Shown: one piece after another, positions 26,108 through 35,140 of the stretch
How the letters are laid out: each line of letters opens with the position of its first letter
Position numbering within the stretch: the stretch's first letter is position 1
Assembly (NCBI GenBank): GCA_900469615.1
Contig: UBYA01000010.1
Coordinates: 282,248 to 346,247 of the forward strand
DNA: 64,000 nucleotides
From: Hyphomicrobiales bacterium
GTDB lineage: Bacteria > Pseudomonadota > Alphaproteobacteria > Rhizobiales > Rhizobiaceae
Direction: 5' to 3'
Program-made: the position numbers and the translations under genes
The notes under the pieces: generated by a model
The model's input: the letters and a program-made list of their open reading frames with translations, nothing else
Database searches by the model: none
Told to the model about the DNA's origin: nothing

Positions 26108-27901
26108 TCAGACCAGCTGGCGACCCTTGGCGTCGATCGCGTTGGCGACGGCCTCATCGGTCGCTTCGTCCGGCAGCAGCATTTCGTTGTGCGCCTTGCC
26201 CGAGGGGATCATCGGGAAGCAGTTGGCGAGATTGGCGACGCGGCAATCGAAAATGACCGGCTTGTTGACATCGATCATTTCCTGGATGGCGGCATCGAGA
26301 TCGCCCGGCTTTTCGCAGCGCAGGCCGACGGCGCCATAGGCTTCGGCGAGCTTTACGAAGTCAGGCATCGCTTCCGTATAGGAGTTGGACAGGCGATTGC
26401 CGTGCAGCAGCTGCTGCCACTGGCGAACCATGCCCATGTACTGGTTGTTGAGGATGAAGATCTTGATCGGCGCATTGTGCTGGATCGCCGCCGACATTTC
26501 CTGAATGCACATCTGGATCGAGGCATCGCCGGCGATATCGATGACCAGGCTTTCCGGATGCGCGATCTGAACGCCGAGGGCGGCCGGCAGGCCGTAGCCC
26601 ATGGTGCCGAGACCACCCGAGGTCATCCAGCGGTTCGGCTGTTCGAAGCCGTAGAACTGCGCCGCCCACATCTGATGCTGGCCGACTTCGGTCGTGATGT
26701 AGGTATCGCGATGCTTCGTCAGCTCGTAGAGGCGCTGGATCGCATATTGCGGCATGATGACGTCGTCGCTAGGCTTATAGGCGAAGGAGTTGCGCGCGCG
26801 CCAGCGGGCAATATCGCTCCACCAGTCGCCAAGCCGCTCCGCAGCAGGCTTTTGCGGCAGCGCCCGCCACAGGCGAACCATGTCTTCCAGAACATTGCCG
26901 ACGTCGCCGAGAATGCCGACGTCGACACGGACGTTCTTGTTGATGGAGGACGGGTCGATATCGATGTGGATCTTCTTCGAATTCGGCGAGAAGGCGTTCA
27001 GGCGGCCGGTAATACGGTCGTCGAAACGCGCGCCGATACAGACCATGACATCGCAATCATGCATCGCCATGTTGGCTTCGTAGGAACCATGCATGCCGAG
27101 CATGCCGAGCCAGCTCTTGCCGGAGGCGGGATAAGCGCCGAGTCCCATCAGGGTCGACGTGATCGGGAAATTGGTCAATTCGACCAGTTCGCGCAGCAGC
27201 TTGCAGGCTTCCGGTCCAGAATTGACGACACCACCGCCGGAGTAGATGACCGGACGGCGCGCATTCTTCATCAGCTCGATCGCCTGATTGATCTTGTTGA
27301 GATCGCCCTGGATCTTCGGCTGGTAGCTCTTCTGGACGTGGTGGGCTTCGGGAGGCGTATAGGTGCCGGTCGCGAACTGAATGTCTTTCGGAATGTCGAC
27401 GACGACCGGACCCGGGCGGCCCGTCTGCGCGATGCGGAAGGCTTCGTGGATGACGGCGGCGAGCTCGTTGACATCCTTGACCAGCCAGTTGTGCTTCGTG
27501 CAGGGCCGCGTGATACCGACGGTATCGCATTCCTGGAAAGCGTCCGAGCCGATCAGCGTCGTCGGAACCTGACCGCTCAGGCAGACGAGCGGGACCGAAT
27601 CCATCAAGGCATCCTGAAGGGGCGTGACGGCGTTGGTCGCGCCGGGGCCGGACGTAACCAGCATGACGCCGACCTTGCCGGTGGAGCGGGCATAGCCTTC
27701 GGCCGCATGGCCGGCGCCCTGCTCGTGACGAACGAGAATGTGCTTGATGTCGTCCTGCTGGAAGATCTCGTCGTAGATCGGAAGCACAGCGCCGCCCGGA
27801 TAACCGAAGATGTGTTCGACGCCGTTGTCCTTGAGCGCCTGCAACACGATCTCCGCGCCTGTCATTCGATTGTCGCTCGCCTGATTATCTGTGCCGGTCA
27901 T
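26108..27901 (-). CDS. ilvI: acetolactate synthase large (catalytic) subunit
   Basis: 597 residues from the ATG at 27901. An upstream in-frame ATG at 27958 is rejected: it abuts the attenuator T-tract. The ThDP enzyme has an N-terminal PYR domain with catalytic Glu (LVRHEQGAGHAAEGYAR), a central FAD-binding domain, and a C-terminal PP domain with GDASIQMCIQE...NNQYMGMVRQW. It joins two pyruvates, or pyruvate with 2-oxobutyrate, starting valine and isoleucine synthesis. A leader peptide with consecutive Ile/Val/Leu codons and a terminator hairpin lies upstream. Confidence 0.97.
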   Translation of the reverse strand: MTGTDNQASDNRMTGAEIVLQALKDNGVEHIFGYPGGAVLPIYDEIFQQDDIKHILVRHEQGAGHAAEGYARSTGKVGVMLVTSGPGATNAVTPLQDALMDSVPLVCLSGQVPTTLIGSDAFQECDTVGITRPCTKHNWLVKDVNELAAVIHEAFRIAQTGRPGPVVVDIPKDIQFATGTYTPPEAHHVQKSYQPKIQGDLNKINQAIELMKNARRPVIYSGGGVVNSGPEACKLLRELVELTNFPITSTLMGLGAYPASGKSWLGMLGMHGSYEANMAMHDCDVMVCIGARFDDRITGRLNAFSPNSKKIHIDIDPSSINKNVRVDVGILGDVGNVLEDMVRLWRALPQKPAAERLGDWWSDIARWRARNSFAYKPSDDVIMPQYAIQRLYELTKHRDTYITTEVGQHQMWAAQFYGFEQPNRWMTSGGLGTMGYGLPAALGVQIAHPESLVIDIAGDASIQMCIQEMSAAIQHNAPIKIFILNNQYMGMVRQWQQLLHGNRLSNSYTEAMPDFVKLAEAYGAVGLRCEKPGDLDAAIQEMIDVNKPVIFDCRVANLANCFPMIPSGKAHNEMLLPDEATDEAVANAIDAKGRQLV

Positions 27902-27958
27902 ACGTTTGTTCCGCTGTCTGCTGGAGGTTTGGAAAGATGAAATCTCGATTTCGGGCAT

Positions 27959-28038
27959 AAAAAAAGGCCCCTCGGGGAGCCTGTCATCTAGCGCATGGGT
28001 GGCTATCGCCGGATGGTTACACCATCCTGCCCATGCGC
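27959..28038 (-). promoter_or_regulatory. ilvIH transcription attenuator
   Basis: Read on the minus strand, a nested hairpin (outer arms 27991-27999 with 28030-28038, GCGCATGGG/CCCATGCGC; inner arms 28011-28017 with 28021-28027, GGATGGT/ACCATCC) overlaps the end of a leader peptide. It is followed by a terminator: AGGC-CCC with GGG-GCCT arms (27965-27982) and a run of seven T (27959-27965). The layout is that of classical ribosome-mediated attenuation before ilvI. An antiterminator pairing was not worked out in detail. Confidence 0.85.
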
Positions 28039-28073
28039 CTTCCCACCACGATAAGAACGATCGAGTTTTTCAT
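28017..28073 (-). CDS. ilvL: ilv leader peptide (18 aa)
   Basis: Reading the minus strand from the ATG at 28073 gives M-K-N-S followed by I-V-L-I-V-V, then GRRMGRMV and a TAA stop at 28017. Six consecutive branched-chain codons make ribosome stalling sensitive to charged tRNA for Ile, Val and Leu. Stop and last codons lie within the pause hairpin. It has no function expected as a protein, although the S. meliloti trp leader peptide is known to act in trans. Confidence 0.85.
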   Translation of the reverse strand: MKNSIVLIVVGRRMGRMV

Positions 28074-28197
28074 GGAGCGAAGTGATAGACAGAAAATTTC
28101 GAAGCGTCAACGCGTCAAGCAATAAAAAATCGTGCGCATAGCATAACCCCGTAAAAAGCATGGGTAGCCGACAGGGTTTTGTTAAGCCGCCGTCTCT

Positions 28198-30264
28198 ATG
28201 CTTCGGCCTCTAAACGCTTGGGGTAGCCGTTTGCTCAATAACGATCTGCAGACGTCCGGCAACGCTGGAGATTTTGACCGCCGCGACAGATTGAAGCCGG
28301 GAAATCGCTTTCTCGGCCGCGTCGTCGCGTGCAGCGGCTCGCGCGCGACGATTGCCGCCGTCGCCGAGGCAGGCGGCACCGATCTGACGGAACTCTGGTC
28401 GGTCGGCAGGCTGATTTCCATCAGCGTCGGGAAGAACCGCGTTGCCGCCCTCGTCTACTCCATGAATACCGACCATACGGGCTGGGGCGAAGGACAGGAC
28501 AACCTCTTCCGCATCGAAGTCGAGCTGTTGGGCGAGGTCCGCATCGGACCCGATGGGCGGGAAGAGTTTTCGAGCGGCATCTCCGCCTATCCCTATCTCG
28601 GAGCCGTCGCGCACCGCATCCGCGCGGCCGACCTCATGCGTATCTTCGATGCCGGAAAAGGCAACAGCTGCGTCATCGGCAAACTGACCCAGGACGAAAG
28701 CATCGACGCCGCCATCCATATTCCTTCGATGCTGTCGAAGCATTTCGCCGTCGTCGGCTCGACCGGCGTCGGCAAATCCACGGCCGTCTCGCTGCTGCTG
28801 AACAAGGCGATCGGCGCCGATCCGAAACTGCGCGTGCTGATCCTCGACCCGCACAACGAGTTTGCCGCCGCCTTTCCCCGCCACGCCGTCGTCATCGACA
28901 CCGACACGCTCGACTTGCCTTTCTGGCTGATGCGGCTGGAAGAGCTCAGCGAAGTCGTCTTCCGCGGCCGCCCGGCGGTGCCCGAAGAGCTCGATGCGCT
29001 GCGCGATCTCATTCCGGATGCCAGACGCGCCTTCCGCGGCAGCGATTCGACGCTGATGCGCCGACAGACCGAAAAGTCGTCCGTGACGGCCGATACGCCG
29101 ATCCCCTACCGCATGGCCGATCTCCTGGCACTCATCGACGAGCGCATCGGGCGGCTCGAAGGCCGTCAGGAAAAGCCGCACCTGCGCTCGTTGAAGATGC
29201 GCATCATCTCGGCGATCAACGATCCGCGCTATCACTTCATGTTCTCCAACAATACGATCACCGATACGATCATGGAGACGATCGCCAAGATCTTCCGCAT
29301 TCCGGGCGATGGCAAGCCGATCTGCACCTTCCAGCTTGCCGGCATTCCCTCGGAAGTCATCAATTCCGTCGCCTCGGTCCTGTGCCGCATGGCGTTCGAG
29401 CTGGCGCTCTGGAGCGACGGCGCGATCCATATGCTTGTCGTCTGCGAGGAAGCGCACCGCTATATTCCCGCCGATCCGACGCTCGGCTTCTTCCCGACGC
29501 GCCAGGCCATCGCCCGCATCGCCAAGGAAGGCCGCAAATACGGCGTGTCTCTCGGTATCATCACCCAGCGCCCGGGCGAACTCGACCAGACGATCCTGTC
29601 GCAGTGCTCGACGCTCTTCGCCATGCGCCTCGCCAACGACCGCGACCAGGAAATCATCCGCTCGGCCATACCGAATTCCTCCATCTCGACGACCAGCTTC
29701 CTGTCATCGATAGGCAATGGCGAAGCCATCGCCTTCGGCGAGGCCATTACCGTTCCGATGCGCATGCGCTTCTCCCGCGTCGATGAGTACTTAATCCCGA
29801 AAGCCAGCGGCAGCACGGCCAAAGCCAGCGAGGATTCGCCCGATACGGTCGATCTGCGGACCATCGTCGGACGCATGCGCTCGATTTCAGCACCCGATGT
29901 CGGCGCTTTGCAACAAAACCATATTGCCCCTGCGGAGCCTGTGGCCGAGATCAGGAACGAATTCGGCGACCCGCCGCCCGCACAAGCCGCCCAATATCAA
30001 GCCGGGCCGGGTTCGGCATCGATCGAACCCTATCGCGCCGACATGCTGCCGCGCACGACCGCGCAACAGACGGCCGCCCCGATACCGACATCGATAGACA
30101 GCAGGCTTGCGGAACTGCGCCGCGAATTCCGCAGCGACGAGACGCCGAGCCCACGGCCGATGCCGACAAGGGAGCCTTTGCCGTCGCTGCGGCGGGAACC
30201 TGGACTGTCGCTGCGCGACAGTATCTTGAAGAAGCCGCTGAGCAGCCTCTACGACAAGGATTGA
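28198..30264 (+). CDS. HerA-type DUF87 ATPase with disordered C-terminal tail
   Basis: 688 residues. After an N-terminal HAS-barrel-like region (about 37-115), the ATPase core has Walker A GSTGVGKST (187-195), Walker B HMLVVCEEAH (411-420) with two acidic residues, and the arginine-finger/sensor segment IAKEGRKYGVSLGIITQRPGE (441-461). From about residue 535 onward the protein is rich in Pro, Ser, Ala and Arg and probably disordered. HerA proteins are hexameric DNA translocases, usually paired with NurA or SIR2; neither is nearby. The start ATG lacks a clear ribosome-binding site. Confidence 0.88.
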   Translation: MLRPLNAWGSRLLNNDLQTSGNAGDFDRRDRLKPGNRFLGRVVACSGSRATIAAVAEAGGTDLTELWSVGRLISISVGKNRVAALVYSMNTDHTGWGEGQDNLFRIEVELLGEVRIGPDGREEFSSGISAYPYLGAVAHRIRAADLMRIFDAGKGNSCVIGKLTQDESIDAAIHIPSMLSKHFAVVGSTGVGKSTAVSLLLNKAIGADPKLRVLILDPHNEFAAAFPRHAVVIDTDTLDLPFWLMRLEELSEVVFRGRPAVPEELDALRDLIPDARRAFRGSDSTLMRRQTEKSSVTADTPIPYRMADLLALIDERIGRLEGRQEKPHLRSLKMRIISAINDPRYHFMFSNNTITDTIMETIAKIFRIPGDGKPICTFQLAGIPSEVINSVASVLCRMAFELALWSDGAIHMLVVCEEAHRYIPADPTLGFFPTRQAIARIAKEGRKYGVSLGIITQRPGELDQTILSQCSTLFAMRLANDRDQEIIRSAIPNSSISTTSFLSSIGNGEAIAFGEAITVPMRMRFSRVDEYLIPKASGSTAKASEDSPDTVDLRTIVGRMRSISAPDVGALQQNHIAPAEPVAEIRNEFGDPPPAQAAQYQAGPGSASIEPYRADMLPRTTAQQTAAPIPTSIDSRLAELRREFRSDETPSPRPMPTREPLPSLRREPGLSLRDSILKKPLSSLYDKD

Positions 30265-30277
30265 CGGACGATCGCGC

Positions 30278-31174
30278 TTATGGGCTCAGACGCTCCCAGC
30301 TCTCGTCCATCTGATTGCGGAACCAGGTCATCTGCCGCTTGGCATATTGCCGCGTCGCCGCGGCTCCGGTCTCGATCACTTCTTCTCGCGTCATCGCACC
30401 CTTCAGCATCGCGGCGATCTGCGATACGCCGATCGCCTTCATGATCGGCATCTCCGGTGGCAGATTCAGCGCCAGCAGGCCCCGCACCTCGTCTTCGGCA
30501 CCCGTCGCCAGCATCTTTTCGAAACGGCTGTTGATGCGCTCATGCAGCAGGGCCCGCTCCGGCAGCACTACGATCTTCCGTGCGCGATCCGCATCGACGA
30601 CCATCGGTCCGGTCTTGCCCTGAAAGGCTGCGATCGACCGGCCCGTCGCCTCGACCACCTCCAGCGCGCGGACGATGCGTTGCCCGTCCTGCGGGTTCAG
30701 GGTTTCGGCAACGGCACCGTCTCGCTCCGCAAGCTCGCGGTATAAGGCTTCCGCCCCTTCCGCCAGCAAACGGCCGCGAAGACGATTGCGAACCTCCGGC
30801 GGGATCTCGGGCATGTCGGAAAGCCCGCCCGTCAGCGCCTTGAAATAGAGGCCGGTGCCTCCGACGAACACAGGCATTCGCCCCTCATCGCGGAGCTGCT
30901 TGACCAGTGCCCCGGCCTCGCGCAGCCAGACGCCGGTGGAATAGGCTTGCCCCCCAGGAACGTGCCCATAGAGATGATGCGGAATACCCTGCATGTCGAC
31001 CTCGGAGGGACGTGCGGTCAGCACGCGCAGTGTGTCGTAGACCTGCATGCTGTCGGCATTGATGACGACGCCATCATGCGAACGGGCCAATTCAACCGCC
31101 AGCGCGGACTTGCCGCTCGCGGTCGGCCCGGTTATCAGGATCGCGTCGATATTGCTCATAAGGTTTCTGCTCAT
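30278..31174 (-). CDS. miaA: tRNA dimethylallyltransferase
   Basis: 298 residues from the ATG at 31174. It transfers a dimethylallyl group to A37 of tRNAs reading UNN codons. P-loop ILITGPTASGKSALA, the substrate motif VINADSMQVY, GGTGLYFKAL, and the C-terminal ATRQYAKRQMTWFRNQ are all present. The alternative ATG at 31159 lacks a ribosome-binding site, while 31174 has GAAGG and gives the usual N-terminus. With that start its first codon overlaps that of the divergent serB gene in one CATG (31172-31175). Convergent with the HerA gene. Confidence 0.95.
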   Translation of the reverse strand: MSRNLMSNIDAILITGPTASGKSALAVELARSHDGVVINADSMQVYDTLRVLTARPSEVDMQGIPHHLYGHVPGGQAYSTGVWLREAGALVKQLRDEGRMPVFVGGTGLYFKALTGGLSDMPEIPPEVRNRLRGRLLAEGAEALYRELAERDGAVAETLNPQDGQRIVRALEVVEATGRSIAAFQGKTGPMVVDADRARKIVVLPERALLHERINSRFEKMLATGAEDEVRGLLALNLPPEMPIMKAIGVSQIAAMLKGAMTREEVIETGAAATRQYAKRQMTWFRNQMDESWERLSP

Positions 31175-32063
31175 GGCCTTCGTTGCCACGCTTATTGCCA
31201 ATCCGTCAAACCCCGTTCTTGTTCCGGCCATCGCCGAGCAGGCGGCCGAAGCCGTCAAGGCGTCCGGGCTCTACTGGCTGGCCGACGGCATCGCCTGCGA
31301 TATCGCGCTCCGCGACGATACAGATTTGCAGGCCGCGGAGGCCAATATTCTGGCGGTCATCGGCAGCGAACGGATCGATCTCGTGATCCAGGATACGGAA
31401 ACCCGCCGCAAGAAACTGCTGATTGCCGACATGGACTCCACCATGATCGGCCAGGAATGCATCGACGAACTGGCCGCCGAAGTCGGCCTCAAGGACAAGG
31501 TTGCCGAAATAACCGCGCGCGCCATGAACGGCGAGATCGCCTTCGAGCCGGCCCTGCGGGAGCGTGTGGCCTTGTTGAAGGGATTGCCGCTTTCCGTCGT
31601 CGACGATGTCATCGCCAGGCGCATCACGTTGACACCGGGCGGGCCCGAACTGATCGCCACGATGAAGGCGAAGGGGTACTATACCGCTCTCGTTTCCGGC
31701 GGCTTCACCGTCTTCACCAGCCGGATCGGCGCCACCCTCGGCTTCGACGAAAACCGCGCCAATATCCTGCTGGAAGAAAACGGCTCGCTCACCGGCTTCG
31801 TCGCGGAACCGATCCTCGGCAAGCAGGCCAAGGTGGATGCGCTCAACGATATCGCCGACAAACTCGGCATTTCCGCCGACGATGCCCTGGCCGTCGGCGA
31901 TGGCGCCAACGATCTGGGCATGCTGCAGCTTGCCGGCTCCGGCGTCGCGCTCCACGCCAAGCCGACAGTCTCGGCGCAGGCCAGGATGCGTATCGACCAT
32001 GGCGACCTGACCGCCCTGCTCTACATCCAGGGCTATCGCAAGACGGATTTCATCAAACCATAG
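31173..32063 (+). CDS. serB: phosphoserine phosphatase
   Basis: 296 residues. It makes L-serine from O-phosphoserine. The HAD nucleophile motif is IADMDSTMIG with Asp86 and Asp88; motif II is LVSGGFTVF and motif III/IV AVGDGANDLGML. The first 75 residues are a poorly conserved N-terminal regulatory domain usual in this family. AAGG at 31160-31163, about 9 nt before the ATG, serves as ribosome-binding site and lies within the 5' end of miaA. Two GNAT genes follow on the same strand. Confidence 0.95.
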   Translation: MAFVATLIANPSNPVLVPAIAEQAAEAVKASGLYWLADGIACDIALRDDTDLQAAEANILAVIGSERIDLVIQDTETRRKKLLIADMDSTMIGQECIDELAAEVGLKDKVAEITARAMNGEIAFEPALRERVALLKGLPLSVVDDVIARRITLTPGGPELIATMKAKGYYTALVSGGFTVFTSRIGATLGFDENRANILLEENGSLTGFVAEPILGKQAKVDALNDIADKLGISADDALAVGDGANDLGMLQLAGSGVALHAKPTVSAQARMRIDHGDLTALLYIQGYRKTDFIKP

Positions 32064-32096
32064 ACCGGCGTGGATCGCTGAAACCGGAGGCCGCAG

Positions 32097-32660
32097 ATGA
32101 TCATCGCCGAAACCGACCGCCTCATCATCCGCAACTGGCGCGAAACGGATCGCGAACTTGTCTACGAGATCAACTCCGACGAGGCCGTCATGGAATTCTT
32201 TCCGTTTCGCCGCGATCGCGACGAAGCGAACGTCTTTTTCGATCGCGTTCATGCGATGATCGCCGGCACCGGACTCGGTTTCTTTGCCCTGGAAGAAAAG
32301 GCGAGCGGCGAAACGATCGGCTTTTGCGGGCTGGCGCGCGTCGATCATCTCGAACCCCATATCCCGAAAGGCACGCTGGAGATCGGCTGGCGGCTGGCCG
32401 CGCGCTTCTGGGGCAAAGGCTTCGTAACAGAGGCGGCTCGCGCGCTTCTCGCCCATGCGTTCGAACGGCTCGGCGCCGGCGAGATCGTTTCCTTCGCCGT
32501 GCATGACAATGCCAGATCGACGGCGGTAATGGAGCGGATCGGCATGCGTCGGGTCGAGGGCGGGGATTTCGATCACCCCGGCGTCCCCGATACGCATCCT
32601 CATCTGAAGCGGCATGTGCTCTATCGCCTGACGGCGGCCGAATGGCGCTCCGGGCGATGA
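32097..32660 (+). CDS. RimJ/RimL-type GNAT N-acetyltransferase
   Basis: 187 residues, one GNAT domain: ETDRLIIRNWRETDRE at the start, the acetyl-CoA-binding region LEIGWRLAARFWGKGFVTEAARA, and VHDNARSTAVMERIGMRR. Substrate unknown; relatives acetylate ribosomal proteins or small amines. It is similar along its whole length to the next gene, with which it overlaps by ATGA, so they are tandem paralogues translated together. It follows serB by 33 bp and has GGAGG before its ATG. Confidence 0.9.
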   Translation: MIIAETDRLIIRNWRETDRELVYEINSDEAVMEFFPFRRDRDEANVFFDRVHAMIAGTGLGFFALEEKASGETIGFCGLARVDHLEPHIPKGTLEIGWRLAARFWGKGFVTEAARALLAHAFERLGAGEIVSFAVHDNARSTAVMERIGMRRVEGGDFDHPGVPDTHPHLKRHVLYRLTAAEWRSGR

Positions 32661-33235
32661 TCTTCATCGAAACGCCTCGGCTGATTCTCCGGCCATGCGC
32701 GCAAGAAGATCGCGAACTGTTCCATGAACTCAGCACGGATCCGGCCGTCCTTGAATTCTTTCCGTTCCGCCGCAGCCGCGAGGATGCCGATGCCATCTTC
32801 GAAATGATCCGGAACCTGACGCCCGAACCCGGCTTCGAGCTTCTGGTCATGGTATTGAGGGATAGCGGCGAGGCAATCGGCTTCTGCGGACTGTCCAGAT
32901 TGCAGCTTGAGCCCCATTTACCGAAAAATGCCGTCGAAATCGGCTGGCGGCTCTCGGCACGCCATTGGGGCAACGGTTATGCGACCGAGGCCGGCGTGGC
33001 GCTGGCGCGCTACGCTTTCAACGTCCTGAAGCTTGAGGAAATCCTGTCGATCTCCGTCCATGACAACAGGCGCGTGCTGGCGGTGATGCGCAAGATCGGC
33101 ATGCAGCGCGATCCCGCCTGCGATTTCGACCATCCGCAAATTCCGGATACGCATCCGCACCTGAAGCGGCACATCGTCCATCGCCTGAGCGCCACCGAAT
33201 GGCGCTCGCGGCAGACCAGGCACATCGAAGGCTGA
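32657..33235 (+). CDS. RimJ/RimL-type GNAT N-acetyltransferase (tandem paralogue)
   Basis: 192 residues from the ATG at 32657, which overlaps the previous stop; an ATG at 32642 would add five residues. Motifs match its neighbour: ETPRLILRPCAQEDRE, VEIGWRLSARHWGNGYATEAGVA and VHDNRRVLAVMRKIGMQRD. The shared segment EFFPFRRxRxxA and the same C-terminal (H/D)xxxPDTHPHLKRH ending show a recent or selected duplication. Function not known. Confidence 0.9.
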   Translation: MIFIETPRLILRPCAQEDRELFHELSTDPAVLEFFPFRRSREDADAIFEMIRNLTPEPGFELLVMVLRDSGEAIGFCGLSRLQLEPHLPKNAVEIGWRLSARHWGNGYATEAGVALARYAFNVLKLEEILSISVHDNRRVLAVMRKIGMQRDPACDFDHPQIPDTHPHLKRHIVHRLSATEWRSRQTRHIEG

Positions 33236-33238
33236 ATT

Positions 33239-34948
33239 CTACTCCAGCGCGACGGCGATGAAGCGCAAGTCACCGTTCGGAGACGCAATCATCATCTGCG
33301 CATTGCGGCGGCCTTCACGCTTCAGCGAGGCCACCTTTTCCGAAGCGGCATTCGGGGTCTGGACGAATTCCTGGGCGACTTCCACGACGACGTCGCCCGG
33401 CTTCAACCCTTTTTCCGCTGCCGCCGAACCCGCCGCGACTTCCGTGATGACGACACCGTCGACGCTATCGGCAATTCCGAAACTCTTGCGGTTCTCGGCG
33501 CTCAGCGTCGCCAGCTTCATGCCCAGCACGGTCGCACTTGCCTGCGCCTGCGGTTGAGCCTGCGGAGACTGCTGCGGGTCCTCTCCCTGGTCTTGCCCAT
33601 CCATGCCGTCATCGCTGCCCTCGTCGCCGTCGTCGGGATTGATGACGCCGCCGTTGCCGTTATCGTCCGGCGCGAGTTGCGGCTTCTTGTTCTTGTCGGT
33701 GCTTGCCGCGGCGGCCTGATCGCTGTCTTCCAGCCGGCCCAGCGTGACCTTCACGGTCTGTTCCTTGCCATCGCGATAGATGACGACATCGACTTCCTTG
33801 CCGACGGGGCTTTCGGCAACGACGCGCGGCAGGTCGCGCATCTCGTCCACGTCCTTGCCGTCGAATTTCAGGATCACATCGCCCGCCTTGATCGAGCCGT
33901 TGTCGACGGGGCCGCCCTTGATGACCCCCGCCACGAGCGCGCCCTTGGCGTCGGCCAGGCCAAGACTGCTGGCGACATCGTCCGTCACCGGCTGGATACG
34001 CACGCCGAGCCAGCCGCGGCGAGTCTCGCCGAAATCCCGGAGCTGATTGACGACGCCTTCCGCCAGCTCGGAAGGCACGGCAAAACCGATGCCGATCGAG
34101 CCGCCGCTTGGGGAAATGATGGCGGTGTTGATGCCGATCACCTCGCCCTTCATGTTGAAGAGCGGACCGCCGGAATTGCCCTTGTTGATCGCCGCATCCG
34201 TCTGGATGAAGTTGTCATAGGGGCCGGCATTGATGTTGCGGCCACGCGCCGAGACGATACCGATGGTCACGGACCCGCCGAGACCGAAGGGATTGCCGAT
34301 CGCCATCACCCAGTCGCCGATCCGCATCTTGGAGGAATCGCCGAATTTCACTGCGGTCAGCGGATGCTTCGGCTCGACCTTCAGGACCGAAAGATCAGTC
34401 TTCGTATCGGTGCCGATCAGCTTCGCTTTCAGCTTGGTGCCGTTCGGAAAGATCACCTCTATGTCGTCGGCGCCTTCGATGACGTGATTGTTCGTGACGA
34501 TGTAGCCGGCGGGATCGATGACGAAGCCGGAGCCGAGCGAGCTCACCTTGCGGTTGCTGTTGTCGTCTTTCTTGTTGTTGAAGAAATCGTTGAAATAGTC
34601 CTGATAGGGCGAGTTGTCCGGCACCTTCGGCGTCGCCGGCCCGTCGCCCTCGTCCTTCACCTTCTGCGACGTGGAAATGTTGACGACGGCGTCGAGCAGT
34701 CCGGAGGCGAGATCGGCAACCGATTCCGGCCCGGCGTTCATTGCCGGGTTCCCCGTTATCTTGGGCGATGCTGCCGGCGGCGTCTGGTTGTCGGTGGTGG
34801 CCGGCGCCTGGGCACCCGCGGCCGCACCGCTGTTCTGCGTCTGCGCATAAGCCTGTTCGCTAACGCCAGCAACAGGACCGGCAATCAGCGCCATGCTCGC
34901 GAGCAAGGCAAACGAACGGCTGAAAGGCAGGCGGGTGGTCGAAGCCAT
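33239..34948 (-). CDS. degP: Do/DegP-family periplasmic serine protease
   Basis: 569 residues with a signal peptide (FALLASMALIAGPVAGVSEQAYA). The trypsin-like triad is His155 (VTNNHVIEGA), Asp185 (KTDLSVLK) and Ser259 (NKGNSGGPLF). Two PDZ domains follow; between them is a long acidic, Gln-rich linker (about residues 410-465) with many Asp and Gly. It degrades or refolds damaged envelope proteins. It stands downstream of hflKC on the same strand, separated by 192 bp with a terminator, so it probably has its own promoter. Confidence 0.95.
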   Translation of the reverse strand: MASTTRLPFSRSFALLASMALIAGPVAGVSEQAYAQTQNSGAAAGAQAPATTDNQTPPAASPKITGNPAMNAGPESVADLASGLLDAVVNISTSQKVKDEGDGPATPKVPDNSPYQDYFNDFFNNKKDDNSNRKVSSLGSGFVIDPAGYIVTNNHVIEGADDIEVIFPNGTKLKAKLIGTDTKTDLSVLKVEPKHPLTAVKFGDSSKMRIGDWVMAIGNPFGLGGSVTIGIVSARGRNINAGPYDNFIQTDAAINKGNSGGPLFNMKGEVIGINTAIISPSGGSIGIGFAVPSELAEGVVNQLRDFGETRRGWLGVRIQPVTDDVASSLGLADAKGALVAGVIKGGPVDNGSIKAGDVILKFDGKDVDEMRDLPRVVAESPVGKEVDVVIYRDGKEQTVKVTLGRLEDSDQAAAASTDKNKKPQLAPDDNGNGGVINPDDGDEGSDDGMDGQDQGEDPQQSPQAQPQAQASATVLGMKLATLSAENRKSFGIADSVDGVVITEVAAGSAAAEKGLKPGDVVVEVAQEFVQTPNAASEKVASLKREGRRNAQMMIASPNGDLRFIAVALE

Positions 34949-35096
34949 CAGGCATCCTCATCGAGAAAGGGAAATCTTGTATAAGCATCAACATAAGGCG
35001 GAATGATGAAGCGTGAAATCACCTTTTTGCGAAATCCCCGAACCTCAATGCCGCCGCTGCCGACATGGTAAAGGTGATGCAATCCGCCATAAAGAA

Positions 35097-35120
35097 AAGG
35101 GCCGCCGTGAGGCAGCCCTT
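35097..35120 (-). terminator. intrinsic terminator after hflC
   Basis: On the minus strand arms AAGGGC and GCCCTT extend to an inner GCC/GGC with a GTGA-type loop, followed by TTTTCTTT. It lies 20 bp after the hflC stop and before degP. Confidence 0.75.
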
Positions 35121-35140
35121 CCATTCCTTGAATCGGCACC

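Noticed and set aside
26018..27940. Long plus-strand frame opposite ilvI
   Set aside because: A shadow of ilvI; ilvI has complete ThDP-enzyme motifs, a leader peptide and an attenuator.
27901..27958. Upstream ATG at 27958 as ilvI start
   Set aside because: It would begin within 2 bp of the attenuator T-tract and leave no room for a ribosome-binding site; the ATG at 27901 gives the normal length.
28198..30264. HerA gene as part of an antiphage defence system
   Set aside because: Neighbours are ilvIH, miaA and serB; there is no NurA, SIR2, DUF4297 or other effector gene, and no mobile-element gene.
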